This document shows, piece by piece, positions 50,132 to 58,471 of a stretch of 64,000 nucleotides of DNA. The number at the start of each line of letters is the position of its first letter. The stretch's first letter is position 1. The notes below the pieces were generated by a model. The model searched no databases, was not told the DNA's origin, and worked only from the letters and a program-made list of their open reading frames with translations. Location of the stretch: positions 79,788-143,787 of the forward strand of contig DIXP01000094.1 of NCBI GenBank assembly GCA_002436065.1, read 5' to 3'. The translations under genes and the position numbers were made by a program. The stretch is from Chloroflexi bacterium UBA6077 (GTDB taxonomy: Bacteria > Chloroflexota > UBA6077).

Positions 50132-51002
50132 GTCCCTCCTCTGCCGAATTGGACGGAGCAGGCGTCTCCTCGACAGGCTCGAAGGTCAGGATCGTGACCT
50201 CGGGCAAGTTGAACAGGCGAAGAGGGAGCGCGGACATCCCGAGTCCCGGGCTGACGTGGAGCGGGTTCCCGTTCACCATGTAGAGGCCGCGAGTGTAGCG
50301 GGTTCGGGCATGGCGATAGCTGACTATCTCGTCCAGGATAGGAAGCCTGATCTGGCCGCCGTGGGAGTGGCCGGCCAGCGATAGCTGGTATTGGCCGGGC
50401 AGCAAACGATCGGCAACGTCTGGATAGTGGGTCAAGAGGATCCTGGGAGAACCATCGGTCTCCAACTGGCGCTCGGCCCTCTCCAGGTCGTCGCGCTCGC
50501 TGTAGCCATCATCAACTCCCACGAACCAGACGGCTCCATCCCTCAGCCTCAGCCGCAGCCCTTCATTGCGCAGCACGACGATGCCCAGGTCGGCCAGCCC
50601 ACTGGCTAACTGCTCCATAGGCCTCCTGCCATAGACGTGGTCGTGGTTGCCGAAGACGGCCAGACGGGGCACATCGGTCCTCAGGATGGAGAGCAGGTCC
50701 AGCGCTGCCGGTACATGGGATGCCTTGCTGATGAAGTCACCAGTGAGGGCGATCAGATCAACCGACTCGCGATTGCATGCATCGACGGCCTTCGCCAGGG
50801 TGGCGGACCGCCAACCGGTTCCACCAACATGCAGGTCTGAGAGATGGGCCAACCTGAGGCCAACCAACCCGTCGCCACCACGATCCACGGGCACCGTCAA
50901 CCGCCCCACCTTCAGCCTGGCCGGCTCTATCGCCGCAGCGTCCATCAGGGCCAGACCACCGGCGGCGACCGGCATCCAGCGCAACAGGGTTCTGAGCTTC
51001 AT
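50085..51002 (-). CDS. Metallophosphoesterase, YkuE-like
   Basis: A 305-aa calcineurin-like phosphoesterase. A short hydrophobic N-terminus (residues 10-24) suggests a membrane anchor or signal. All metal-binding motifs are present: LAHLSDLHVGG, LIALTGDFIS, AVFGNHDHVYG, LLTHYPD and LAGHSHGGQIR. Relatives (YkuE) hydrolyse phosphoesters at the cell surface. It is followed by a Pro-rich tail. The tail is antisense to the end of the CoA transferase (47-bp convergent overlap), which is unusual in this otherwise spaced region. Confidence 0.88.
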   Translation of the reverse strand: MKLRTLLRWMPVAAGGLALMDAAAIEPARLKVGRLTVPVDRGGDGLVGLRLAHLSDLHVGGTGWRSATLAKAVDACNRESVDLIALTGDFISKASHVPAALDLLSILRTDVPRLAVFGNHDHVYGRRPMEQLASGLADLGIVVLRNEGLRLRLRDGAVWFVGVDDGYSERDDLERAERQLETDGSPRILLTHYPDVADRLLPGQYQLSLAGHSHGGQIRLPILDEIVSYRHARTRYTRGLYMVNGNPLHVSPGLGMSALPLRLFNLPEVTILTFEPVEETPAPSNSAEEGLRSPLLLPEPPFPRH

Positions 51003-51157
51003 CTATGCCAGCATCCTCATTCGGAATGGAAGTGGGAGCAGAGACCGCGAGTGGGCTCGTGCCCGGGGCGTCTCTTCGCACAGGCGATGCCATCACCATT
51101 TGACGGACAGTCGTGCAAATCCTACCATGGGCGGACCACAAAGGCGGAGGTCGAGGA

Positions 51158-51448
51158 TTGACCCTGATTCGAGTCCACGTCCTGGTCTCCGGCCGCGTCC
51201 AAGGGGTGAACTTCCGATGGTCCACCCAAGAGGAGGCCCAGATGAGCGGGTTAACCGGCTGGGTGCGGAACACTCCCGACGGCCGGGTGGAAGCCGTCTT
51301 CGAGGGGGAGGAAGAGGATGTGCGCCGGCTGGTGGAATGGTGCCACCACGGCCCATCCATGGCTCGAGTAGACCGTGTTGACGTGCAATGGGAGGTCTAC
51401 ACCGGCGAGTTCGACGACTTCCGCATGGAACGAGGCTATCCCTGGTGA
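51158..51448 (+). CDS. Acylphosphatase
   Basis: A 96-aa acylphosphatase that hydrolyses acyl phosphates. VHVLVSGRVQGVNFRWSTQE carries the catalytic Arg and LTGWVRNTPDGRVEAVFEG the catalytic Asn. TTG 51158 is chosen with GGAGG 7 nt upstream; an in-frame start at 51113 would add a non-conserved leader. The usual Gly before FR (GVGFR) is Asn here. Monocistronic. Confidence 0.9.
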   Translation: MTLIRVHVLVSGRVQGVNFRWSTQEEAQMSGLTGWVRNTPDGRVEAVFEGEEEDVRRLVEWCHHGPSMARVDRVDVQWEVYTGEFDDFRMERGYPW

Positions 51449-51516
51449 CGGCTTCCGAAGGCCGTCTCACAATGGTAGAATTGGGCTAAGCAAATTCTGG
51501 GAGACTCATCCTTTCC

Positions 51517-51861
51517 ATGCAGCAAGATACCCAGGCTACGCCCATAACCGACAGAGTAGACTACCGTCGCCACCGCGGAGCATGTCCCTACTACCGAGAG
51601 AACTGGACGTGCGAATCAGATGACCGCGCGGCCGGGGAGGAACTGCTCTATCAGATCATCTGCCTCATGGATACGCCGCCACTGACCGACGAGGAGCAGG
51701 ACTGGTGTCTCCATGCGGCGAGCGGGTGCTGGCGATCGCGGCCTCCGGAGGCCCGGCGTAACGGCCACAGCACCGAAGAGAAGAGCAAGGTCAGGACGCG
51801 TGGCCGGAAGAACGGCCGGGGCAGGTGGAACAACGGTGATTCTCCCAGTGAGGATCTATAG
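51517..51861 (+). CDS. Hypothetical Cys-containing protein
   Basis: A 114-aa protein that I do not recognise. The first half has a Cys/His/Trp-rich stretch (RRHRGACPYYRENWTCESDD) and further Cys residues (LYQIICLMDTP, DWCLHAASGCW), a spacing that might bind metal. The C-terminal 40 residues are basic and low-complexity. GGGAGA lies upstream but far from the ATG. It ends 3 bp from the convergent PfkB kinase stop. May be a small regulatory or DNA/RNA-associated protein. Confidence 0.55.
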   Translation: MQQDTQATPITDRVDYRRHRGACPYYRENWTCESDDRAAGEELLYQIICLMDTPPLTDEEQDWCLHAASGCWRSRPPEARRNGHSTEEKSKVRTRGRKNGRGRWNNGDSPSEDL

Positions 51862-51864
51862 GGT

Positions 51865-52950
51865 CTACGGCTGGAGCATCTCCGGCTCCGAGTCCGCCGC
51901 TCTCGGGAACTCGGAGCTGGTGATCGCTTCCCGCATCTCATCCACCGTCGTCGTGGAGTTACCCAGTTTCCTCACCACCAGACCAGCCGCGTAGTTCGCC
52001 AGGTGAGCAGCTACTACCGGTTTCGCCCCCGCGGCGAGAGATAGGGTTGCCACCGCCACGGCGGTGTCTCCAGCGCCGGTCACGTCGAACACCTCGCTGC
52101 GATTGGCCACCGGGATATGGGTGTGCTTCCCGCCCGACTCCATGACCGACAGCCCGTTGCCGCCCCGAGTGATCAGCACCACACGAGCACCGAGTTCCTC
52201 CAACAACCGCCGGCAGGCGCTATCGAAGTCCTCCTCACAATCGAGCTTCGTCCCCAGGCTCGCTTCCACCTCCGCCTGGTTCGCCTTGACCAGCCCATAC
52301 CCCTGAAAGCGCTGAAGCTCCCCCTGGGAGTCGACCGTAAGCAGCTTTTCGTGCCCGTGGGCGAGCTTCCTGCACTCCTCGACGATCTCAGGCGTCACGA
52401 CACCGCTCTTGTAGTCGGAGAGCAGCACCGCGTCCACCTGAGGTATGGCCTCGCGCAGGTACTCCACCAACTGCCGGACCGTCTCTGGCCTCGTCGGTTC
52501 CCTGGAAATCCGGTCCATCCGGACTACCTGCTGCCGAATGATATTGCTGTCGTGGGCGAGGATGCGAGTCTTGGTGACAGTCGGCCGATCGGAGGTCACG
52601 GCGATCCCATCGGTACAGATCCCCACGGCTTCCAGCAGCCCCTTCAACTCCACTCCGGCATCGTCCTCCCCCACTATCCCAACCATCCACGCTTTAGCAC
52701 CCAGGGTCTGGAGGTTCCTGGCAGGGTTTGTTCCTCCCCCCGGCAGCGCGAAGCGCTTCTCGTACTCAAGGATCAACACAGGAGCTTCGCGTGAGATCCG
52801 CGTGGGCCTTCCCACCAGGTATTCATCCAGGAACAGATCCCCCACGACCAACACACGCTTCCCGGCAAACCTGGGAAGGACATCCAGCAATCGATTTCTG
52901 TTCAACTCCCCTCCAACGGCGAGTCGCCTATCTAACACGGCTGGTAGCAA
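51865..52950 (-). CDS. PfkB-family sugar kinase, HldE-kinase-like
   Basis: A 361-aa ribokinase-fold kinase similar to the kinase half of HldE/RfaE but without the nucleotidyltransferase domain. VLVVGDLFLDEYLVGRPTR, LPGGGTNPARNLQTLGAK, LLSDYKSGVVTPE and the catalytic FDVTGAGDTAVAVATLSL are present. It could phosphorylate heptose 7-phosphate or another sugar. It overlaps the start of the upstream zinc-ribbon gene by 23 bp and lies near the second GT9 cluster, consistent with a second heptose or glycan pathway. Confidence 0.85.
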   Translation of the reverse strand: MLPAVLDRRLAVGGELNRNRLLDVLPRFAGKRVLVVGDLFLDEYLVGRPTRISREAPVLILEYEKRFALPGGGTNPARNLQTLGAKAWMVGIVGEDDAGVELKGLLEAVGICTDGIAVTSDRPTVTKTRILAHDSNIIRQQVVRMDRISREPTRPETVRQLVEYLREAIPQVDAVLLSDYKSGVVTPEIVEECRKLAHGHEKLLTVDSQGELQRFQGYGLVKANQAEVEASLGTKLDCEEDFDSACRRLLEELGARVVLITRGGNGLSVMESGGKHTHIPVANRSEVFDVTGAGDTAVAVATLSLAAGAKPVVAAHLANYAAGLVVRKLGNSTTTVDEMREAITSSEFPRAADSEPEMLQP

Positions 52951-53491
52951 TCACGACCGCCAGCACAAGGAGCAACAGTCCAAACAGGCCGGTGAACAGC
53001 CCCGAGAGCCCGTAGTCGAGGGCCATCACCAACCTGACATCCAAGGGCACGGAGTCGGGTAACCTGGTCAGCACGACCGCTGCTCGTCCGGCCACGACAG
53101 CCAGGACGGTGAAGCCGCCTGCCATCACCATCAATCCCCTGGAGACCTTCCGGTTGGCGCCTCTGCTCACTGCCTCACCCACCGCATAGCCCAGCAGTAT
53201 TAGCAGGAGACCTGACAGCCCGAAGACGTCGCCCACCTGGGACCAGAGCAGGCCGCCGACGAGGGCAACGCCCAACCCGTAGGCCGTGGCTCGCAGGTAG
53301 AGCCGTGACCCTACCACGAGGGCTGGGTCTCGCCTGACTCGAGCGCACTCCTTGCAGCGGCCACCCACTGGGGTCTGAACGACGCACTTAGGGCAAATCG
53401 GCTTGCCACAACGGCTGCAGCGCAGATAGGTTACGGTTTCGGGATGGTTGGCGCACCGCAAACCGGTGCTACTCCCGTTCTCAACACTCAA
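52928..53491 (-). CDS. Zinc-binding membrane protein (B-box-like N-terminus)
   Basis: A 187-aa protein. The N-terminus has C/H pairs in CANHPETVTYLRCSRCGKPI and CPKCVVQTPVGGRCKECARV, like bacterial B-box or rhomboid-associated zinc ribbons. It is followed by four hydrophobic helices (about 68-185). Function is unknown. It runs into the PfkB gene with 23 bp of overlap, so the two may be translated together. Confidence 0.75.
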   Translation of the reverse strand: MSVENGSSTGLRCANHPETVTYLRCSRCGKPICPKCVVQTPVGGRCKECARVRRDPALVVGSRLYLRATAYGLGVALVGGLLWSQVGDVFGLSGLLLILLGYAVGEAVSRGANRKVSRGLMVMAGGFTVLAVVAGRAAVVLTRLPDSVPLDVRLVMALDYGLSGLFTGLFGLLLLVLAVVIATSRVR

Positions 53492-53664
53492 TGGGAGTCC
53501 TCCGAGAGGGTCGACGACGTGCTATCCTTCTCGCCCCAGTTTAGCACTTTCCAGACCCATCGGGGCCGGTCCGGTCTCGCCCGCTCGCGCCGTCGTTCGG
53601 GCTTCACGGACTGGGGCGACTACATCCAGGACATCCTCGCGGACTAGTCCCGCCGTTCCGTTAT

Positions 53665-56307
53665 CTACCGGCCTTGCTCGACCGCCAGCAGATCACGGGC
53701 CGCGGAGACCACCATCTCCGGCGTGACGCCCTGTAGGCAGCGAGGGTCGCCGCAGCCGTAGCGGAGACCCAGGGATTGGCCACGGTAGAGACAGGGGCTG
53801 CAGGGCAGGTCGAGCCGCACGACGCGGCTCATTCGCCCACTCGGGTCGTACGGGCCCCAGGCACGATGGTTCGATGGGCCAAAGACGGCGACCACCGGCA
53901 AGCCGGCCGCCACCGCCAGGTGCATCACACCACTGTCGTTGCCCACGAACAGCCTGCACCTCGCCAAGAGGGCGGCCAGACGCATCGGCGTGGGCACCCC
54001 GCCCAAGAGGAGACCTCGACCCCGCATCCCCTCCATGACCTCGCGCGCCGTCCCTTCCTCGCCGGGGCCGGCCACCACGAGGGGGACCAGTCCGTCATCT
54101 GCCAGGGCATCCGCCACCGCCGCGAACCGCTCGGCGCTCCACCGGCGGACGGGGCTGTAGCTCCCGCAACCGGGATGGATCGCCATCACCGGTTGGCCAC
54201 CATCCAGTCCCAGTGCTCGCCACCTGTCCGCCGCAAACGCCTCATCCTCGGACCCCCAGCGCAGCCGGACCCTCGGATCGCTGTTGCCAACCCCGAGCCC
54301 CCCGACCACCCGCAGCCAGTAGTCCACCTCGTGCATTGCCCCGAAGCCACCGTCTCGAGTCGGGAGGTTCAGGAACCGTCCACGACCGTCATCCAGTCCC
54401 AGCCGCCATGGCGCCCCTGTCGCAAGGGTGAGAAGCCCGTACTTGGCGACCCCGGGCCAGGTGATCAGATGGTGCAGCAGCAGCACCGCATCGAAGGAGC
54501 GGGAGCGCAGTTCCCTTGCCAGGCCGAGCAGAGCAGCGAGGGATCGTGGGCGCAGGGCCCCTCCAGCGTCGTCGAAGAGATACTTGTCCAGCACCATCGT
54601 TCGGTCCACCAGCCCAGATCCATCCAGGAGAGAGGCCGTCGAAGGGGTCACCAACGCGGTGATCTCCGCATCGGGATAGCCCTTCCGTAACGCCTCCAGG
54701 GCGGGAAAGGCGCTCAGCAGGTCTCCGATCCCGGCCAGCTTCACGACAAGGATGCGCCGCAGGGTGAGGCGGCCCGAGGATCCCTGCTCCCCGTCCCCAG
54801 CAGGCGTGCCGGCAACTACCGGTACGCCTACCTGTAGGGCCAGAGTAGGGCAGGGATTCATCCCCTGCAGCCCGGTCCGCGTAACGTAGGGCAGGGGTTC
54901 ATCCCCTGCCGCCCGGCAGTGGAGGGCGGCGCGGTAGGAGATGGGCAGCGTCATGGGCCGCATCGCGCGTCCATGTCCGGGGGGCGGAAGGGGACGAGCC
55001 CCTTCCCTACGAGGGCAGAGGGTGTCACTAATCGCTTCCCACACCTGCTCGGTGGACAGATCCACCATGCAGCGAAGATCCCCTCGCCGGCATACAGGGG
55101 GGCTCGCCAGGTCGTAGCATGGCGAGCAATCCACACCGGACCGCAGCACGACGGCCGACGGGGCTGATGGTTCGCCAAGATGATCTTGCTGGGTCGCCGA
55201 AGGCGATCCAATGCTGGGAGCGCGGGCGGCTCGCCCGCCGGTGTCTCGTGCGGGCCAGCGGCCCGCGCTCCCAGCAGGCGGCTCACGCCGCCCTGCACAA
55301 TCAATCTGGTCGAGCAGTAGGGGGCCCGTGAGGGCAGGGTCCGTGGGGCCGTACACCGACACCGAAGGTAGGCCCACTGCCGAGGCCATGTGCAGGGGAC
55401 CGCTGTCGCCACCAAGGAACAGTTCGCAGCGGGCCAGGATGGCCACCAACTCCGCGACCGTGGTCCTGCCGGCCAGGTCGATGGGAACCGTCCTCATGGA
55501 CTCTCGCACTCCCTCCACCAGCGGCCGCTCCGATGCCGATCCCACCAGCACCACCCTCCGGCCGGTCTCCTCCTGTACCCTATCGGCCACAGCCGCCCAC
55601 CGGTCTGGGATCCAGCGCTTGGCAGCCATGTTCAAGGCGCCCGGGTGAAGCGTCACCAACCTGTCACTCGCCGCAACGCCCTCGGCACTCAGAAGTCCCT
55701 CCACCCTCACCGCGGCCTGGGGATCCACCTCCAGGGTGGACCCAGCCTGGCTGGCCGAAACCCCCAGCGCCCGCACTAGATCCAGACAGTACTCTGCCTC
55801 GTGCTGCCGGTGCAGGTAGCGACGACCAGGAAGCCCTCGATCGAAGCTGCAAGGATAGCCCTCCGAGGCGTACCCCACGAGGTATCGCGCACCACTCAGC
55901 AGCGCGGCCGCCGCCCCGATTCGTCCGTAGAAGCTGACACAGAGGTCGTACCGCTCCCCACGCAACTCGCTGAGTGCCCGTCGCAGCTCCGACCAAGCGG
56001 GGCCGGTCCACACCCCGGGCTTCCGCCACCGTTGGACATCGACGGTGACCACCCGATCCACATAGGAGAGGTTGCCGACCAGGTCCGCCGCGTAGGGTTG
56101 TACCAGCAGGGTCAGTCTGGCCGAAGGTGCGGCCTCGTGCAGGGCCCGGACGGCGGGGAGGGTGAAGACCAGGTCCCCTAGCAGATCGAGGCGGATCGCC
56201 AGTATGGAGCGCACGTCGGACAGCGCAGGCGGCTTCCTGGCCGGCGACAGACCACGCCGCAGCACACCTAAGGGGGTGAACAGCCCATAGGCACCTCCCC
56301 AGGCCAC
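53665..56307 (-). CDS. Double GT9 glycosyltransferase with repeat-derived insertions
   Basis: An 880-aa open frame with two GT9 domains. Domain 1 (about 32-430) has ILAIRLDLLGDLVFTLPAVR and GGDSGPLHMASAVGLPSVSV. Domain 2 (about 511-880) has LVVKLAGIGDLLSAFPALEA and GNDSGVMHLAVAAGLPVVAV. Element copy B (55165-55319) is inserted in frame inside domain 1 (about 330-381), right after YGPTDPALTG. The linker (about 430-510) is entirely palindromic repeats at 54840-55010 read as protein. Both domains keep their core motifs and Cys tails. It may be one fused protein or two cistrons whose gap stayed open. GTG 56307 is used; a CTG at about 56342 with GGAG is possible. Confidence 0.78.
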   Translation of the reverse strand: MAWGGAYGLFTPLGVLRRGLSPARKPPALSDVRSILAIRLDLLGDLVFTLPAVRALHEAAPSARLTLLVQPYAADLVGNLSYVDRVVTVDVQRWRKPGVWTGPAWSELRRALSELRGERYDLCVSFYGRIGAAAALLSGARYLVGYASEGYPCSFDRGLPGRRYLHRQHEAEYCLDLVRALGVSASQAGSTLEVDPQAAVRVEGLLSAEGVAASDRLVTLHPGALNMAAKRWIPDRWAAVADRVQEETGRRVVLVGSASERPLVEGVRESMRTVPIDLAGRTTVAELVAILARCELFLGGDSGPLHMASAVGLPSVSVYGPTDPALTGPLLLDQIDCAGRREPPAGSAGRWPARDTGGRAARAPSIGSPSATQQDHLGEPSAPSAVVLRSGVDCSPCYDLASPPVCRRGDLRCMVDLSTEQVWEAISDTLCPRREGARPLPPPGHGRAMRPMTLPISYRAALHCRAAGDEPLPYVTRTGLQGMNPCPTLALQVGVPVVAGTPAGDGEQGSSGRLTLRRILVVKLAGIGDLLSAFPALEALRKGYPDAEITALVTPSTASLLDGSGLVDRTMVLDKYLFDDAGGALRPRSLAALLGLARELRSRSFDAVLLLHHLITWPGVAKYGLLTLATGAPWRLGLDDGRGRFLNLPTRDGGFGAMHEVDYWLRVVGGLGVGNSDPRVRLRWGSEDEAFAADRWRALGLDGGQPVMAIHPGCGSYSPVRRWSAERFAAVADALADDGLVPLVVAGPGEEGTAREVMEGMRGRGLLLGGVPTPMRLAALLARCRLFVGNDSGVMHLAVAAGLPVVAVFGPSNHRAWGPYDPSGRMSRVVRLDLPCSPCLYRGQSLGLRYGCGDPRCLQGVTPEMVVSAARDLLAVEQGR
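54844..54918. repeat. Tandem pair of 31-bp palindromic units inside the GT9 fusion linker
   Basis: Two units of GTAGGGCAGGGRTTCATCCC (continuing CTGCNGCCCGG) at 54845-54875 and 54886-54916, separated by 10 bp. Together with the hairpin repeat at 54979-55010 (GGAAGGGG/CCCCTTCC) it makes up most of the linker between the two GT9 domains. These repeats are usually intergenic, so the frame crossing them is notable. Confidence 0.65.
55165..55319. mobile_element. MITE-like element copy B, in frame inside a GT9 gene
   Basis: About 155 bp with the same ends as copy A (GGTTCGCCAA near 55170; CGAGCAGTA at 55319) and the same core hairpin (55213-55239 with 55249-55275, two mismatches, loop CGGTGTCTCGT). 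It is read on the minus strand as AGSAGRWPARDTGGRAARAP within GT9 domain 1, just after the conserved GPTDP motif. It keeps the frame open. Confidence 0.72.
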
Positions 56308-56336
56308 GGACTTAAAGGTACTCTTGATGGGATTCG

Positions 56337-57905
56337 TCAGTGCATCACTCCTTCACACGCATCCAGTACATGCTCAACAGTGATAAGCTCCATGCAGGGT
56401 GGGACGGCGCCCGACGGAGGGGTGATGTCGAGGCGACTGCAAGGCCGTACCTGCTCGGCCACCACGACCCGGTGTCGCGACGGGTCTCCCCATGGGCCAT
56501 AGACCGCCTGATCCGTCGGGCCGAAGAGGCGCACCGAAGGGGTATCCGTGGCAACGGCGAGGTGCAGCGGTCCGCTGTCCACGCCCACCACCAGCCGGCA
56601 CCTTCTGAAGAGCGCCGCCAGCGTGCCGAACTGAGTTGCTCCAGCCAGGCTCACTGCGCCGGGGATTGCACCGACGATGCGGCTCGCCAGTTCGGCCTCT
56701 CCCGACGAACCGGTAACCAGCACGCGCATGCCGCTGCCGGCGAGGGCCGTCCCTAGCGAGACCCATCGCTCCTCGGGCCACAGCTTGAGGGGCGAGCCCG
56801 TGCCGGGGTGCAACGCAACGGCGGGCGTCTCCGATGTCAGACCGAGCTCGGCCCAGAGCCGGTCCGCCTCCCGCTCCTCCTCCAGACTGATCGCGAAGCG
56901 CAGGGGGAGCTGCCCTGGTGCGCCATCAAATTGGCCTTGATGGGTCGCCGAAGGCGATCCAATGCTGGGAGCGCGGGCGGCTCGCCCGCCAGTGTCTCGT
57001 GCGGGCCAGCGGCCCGCGCTCCCAGCAAGCGGCTCCCGCCAACTATCGCAATCAGTCTGACCAAGCATTGGTGCACTTTCGCTGGCCTTCTGCCAGACCT
57101 CCAGCAGCCGCCGGACCACCGCTAAGGACTGCGCCGTCCAGTGCGTCTTACCTGGTGCCTGGCGGCGAGGGTGATGATGGGCATCAGCGGCAGCGAGCCA
57201 TGAACTACCTCCGGGAGCGCGGGCGTCTCGCCCGCCAGTGTCTCGTGCGGGCGAGACGCCCGCGCTCCCGGCGACTACGCTCCCGGCGACTACGCTCCCG
57301 GCGACTACGCTCCCAGCAGCTACGCTCCCAGCAGCTACGCTCCCAGCAGCTACGCTCCCGGCAGCTATATCCATGACGTGGGTCAGGAATGGGCGGCACT
57401 CGGGCACGGCCCACCCCACCCGCACCGGGATGCCCGCCAGAGCGGCCAGCCAAGCCCCCCACCAGTGGTCGTAGCGCAGCACCAGCGCGGCATCGTACCG
57501 CCGCTCCCTCAATAGCCTGGAGGTCTCCCAGAGCAACCTGTAGGGCTGCAGAGATGAGCCCTTGGGCGTCCGAGTGAACCCCGGGAAGGGGCAGAGGATC
57601 AACTCGTCCAGGAGAGGGTCGCGCTTGGCCACCTCCTCGGCCCAGGGGCCAACCATCAGCGCCAGGTGCGCCTCCGGCAGCGCGGAGCGCAACAGCTCGA
57701 CCGCGGGTGAGGTCAGAAGCAGGTCCCCGAAGTGGTCGGGGCGAATCAGCAGGATCCGCGGCCGCGCATGTGCAAGCGGCCCCTCCACGATTCCGGCGGA
57801 AGCCGGTATTCTCGCTGCCTCGCTCGACTCCGAAAGGCCAGCTCCGCCCCGCCGCTCAACAAGACGCAGGGCAGCCCCGCAGGCAGCGAGCAGCCCCCGG
57901 CGCAC
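56337..57905 (-). CDS. GT9 glycosyltransferase with two in-frame repeat insertions
   Basis: A 522-aa GT9 protein, about 130 residues longer than its relatives. The N-domain starts ILLIRPDHFGDLLLTSPAVE (about 50-69); the C-domain has VALHPGTGSPLKLWPEERWV and GVDSGPLHLAVATDTPSVRL. Between them, residues 179-231 are encoded by a 15-bp minisatellite plus hairpin D (AAGSVAAGSV..., AGSAGVSPARDTGGRDARAP), and residues 278-330 by element copy C (AGSAGRWPARDTGGRAARAP). Removing them leaves about 417 residues, near family size. It lies 29 bp upstream of the double GT9 gene. Catalytic motifs persist, so it may remain active. Confidence 0.8.
   Translation of the reverse strand: MRRGLLAACGAALRLVERRGGAGLSESSEAARIPASAGIVEGPLAHARPRILLIRPDHFGDLLLTSPAVELLRSALPEAHLALMVGPWAEEVAKRDPLLDELILCPFPGFTRTPKGSSLQPYRLLWETSRLLRERRYDAALVLRYDHWWGAWLAALAGIPVRVGWAVPECRPFLTHVMDIAAGSVAAGSVAAGSVAAGSVVAGSVVAGSVVAGSAGVSPARDTGGRDARAPGGSSWLAAADAHHHPRRQAPGKTHWTAQSLAVVRRLLEVWQKASESAPMLGQTDCDSWREPLAGSAGRWPARDTGGRAARAPSIGSPSATHQGQFDGAPGQLPLRFAISLEEEREADRLWAELGLTSETPAVALHPGTGSPLKLWPEERWVSLGTALAGSGMRVLVTGSSGEAELASRIVGAIPGAVSLAGATQFGTLAALFRRCRLVVGVDSGPLHLAVATDTPSVRLFGPTDQAVYGPWGDPSRHRVVVAEQVRPCSRLDITPPSGAVPPCMELITVEHVLDACEGVMH
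56915..57070. mobile_element. MITE-like element copy C, in frame inside a GT9 gene
   Basis: About 156 bp. It shares with copy B the left arm GGGTCGCCGAAGGCGATCCA and the core hairpin with loop CAGTGTCTCGT, including the same two arm mismatches. Its terminal ends are more diverged. It is read in the same frame and orientation as copy B but at a different place in the GT9 fold (inter-domain), so the two are separate insertions rather than inheritance by gene duplication. Confidence 0.72.
57211..57367. repeat. Hairpin D plus 15-bp minisatellite inside a GT9 gene
   Basis: 57211-57235 and 57247-57271 are perfect 25-bp arms (CCGGGAGCGCGGGCGTCTCG...) around loop CAGTGTCTCGT. From 57271 follow six 15-bp units (three of GCGACTACGCTCCC+G/A, then three of GCAGCTACGCTCCC+A/G) and a partial seventh. 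The unit includes the terminal CGCTCCCG of the hairpin, so the array seems to have grown from it. It codes for AGSV(A/V) pentapeptides. Confidence 0.8.
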
Positions 57906-57967
57906 CCCCCTTCGCCTGGACGGCGGGACGTCACGGATCAGATCACATGGGCACGCTAGGCGAGGCT

Positions 57968-58456
57968 CTACGGCTGACCTCCCTTGTCCAGGTGGCCGCG
58001 GTCCACCGGCTTCGGACCGGGCGCCACGGACGACGAGCCCAGGGCGAACATCAACTCGCCCTCGGCCACCAGGTCGCCGTCCACCGTGGCGCGAGCCGTC
58101 CCCTTCCCCACCGGGCCGCGCATCTTGGTCAACTCGATCTCCAGACGAAGGGTATCGCCCGGGAAGACCTGCTTCCGAAAGCGAAGGCCATCGATCCCAG
58201 CGAAGAAGGCGATCTTGCCGTGGTTGGCCGGCAGCTTCAGCAGCGCCACGGCGCCCACCTGCGCCAGCGCCTCCAAGATCAGCACGCCCGGCATCACCGG
58301 GTACTCCGGAAAGTGGCCCTGGAAGAAAGGCTCGTTGACCGTGACGTTCTTGATGCCCACGGCCCGCACTCCTTCCTCCAGCTCGACGATCCTGTCCACC
58401 AGCAGGAAAGGATACCTATGAGGGATGATCGCCTGGATCTCCTGAGCGTTCAGCAT
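57968..58456 (-). CDS. fabZ: 3-hydroxyacyl-[acyl-carrier-protein] dehydratase
   Basis: A 162-aa hot-dog fold dehydratase of fatty-acid synthesis. IQAIIPHRYPFLLVDRIVEL has the catalytic His, and FFQGHFPEYPVMPGVLILEA the catalytic Glu region and the FabZ signature. ATG 58456 (MLNAQEIQAI) follows GGGAGG by 5 nt. The C-terminal 20 residues are polar. It lies between glycosyltransferase genes, 15 bp after the GT2 gene; in many bacteria fabZ neighbours lipid A or envelope genes. Confidence 0.94.
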   Translation of the reverse strand: MLNAQEIQAIIPHRYPFLLVDRIVELEEGVRAVGIKNVTVNEPFFQGHFPEYPVMPGVLILEALAQVGAVALLKLPANHGKIAFFAGIDGLRFRKQVFPGDTLRLEIELTKMRGPVGKGTARATVDGDLVAEGELMFALGSSSVAPGPKPVDRGHLDKGGQP

Positions 58457-58471
58457 GCTTCCTCCCAATCG

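Noticed and set aside
53444..53647. 67-codon forward open frame between the zinc-ribbon gene and the GT9 fusion
   Set aside because: It begins antisense to a well-supported gene, has no ribosome binding site and matches no family; possible but unsupported.
57271..57367. Short tandem array considered as CRISPR
   Set aside because: Units are 15 bp with no spacers and are translated in frame; no cas genes are nearby.
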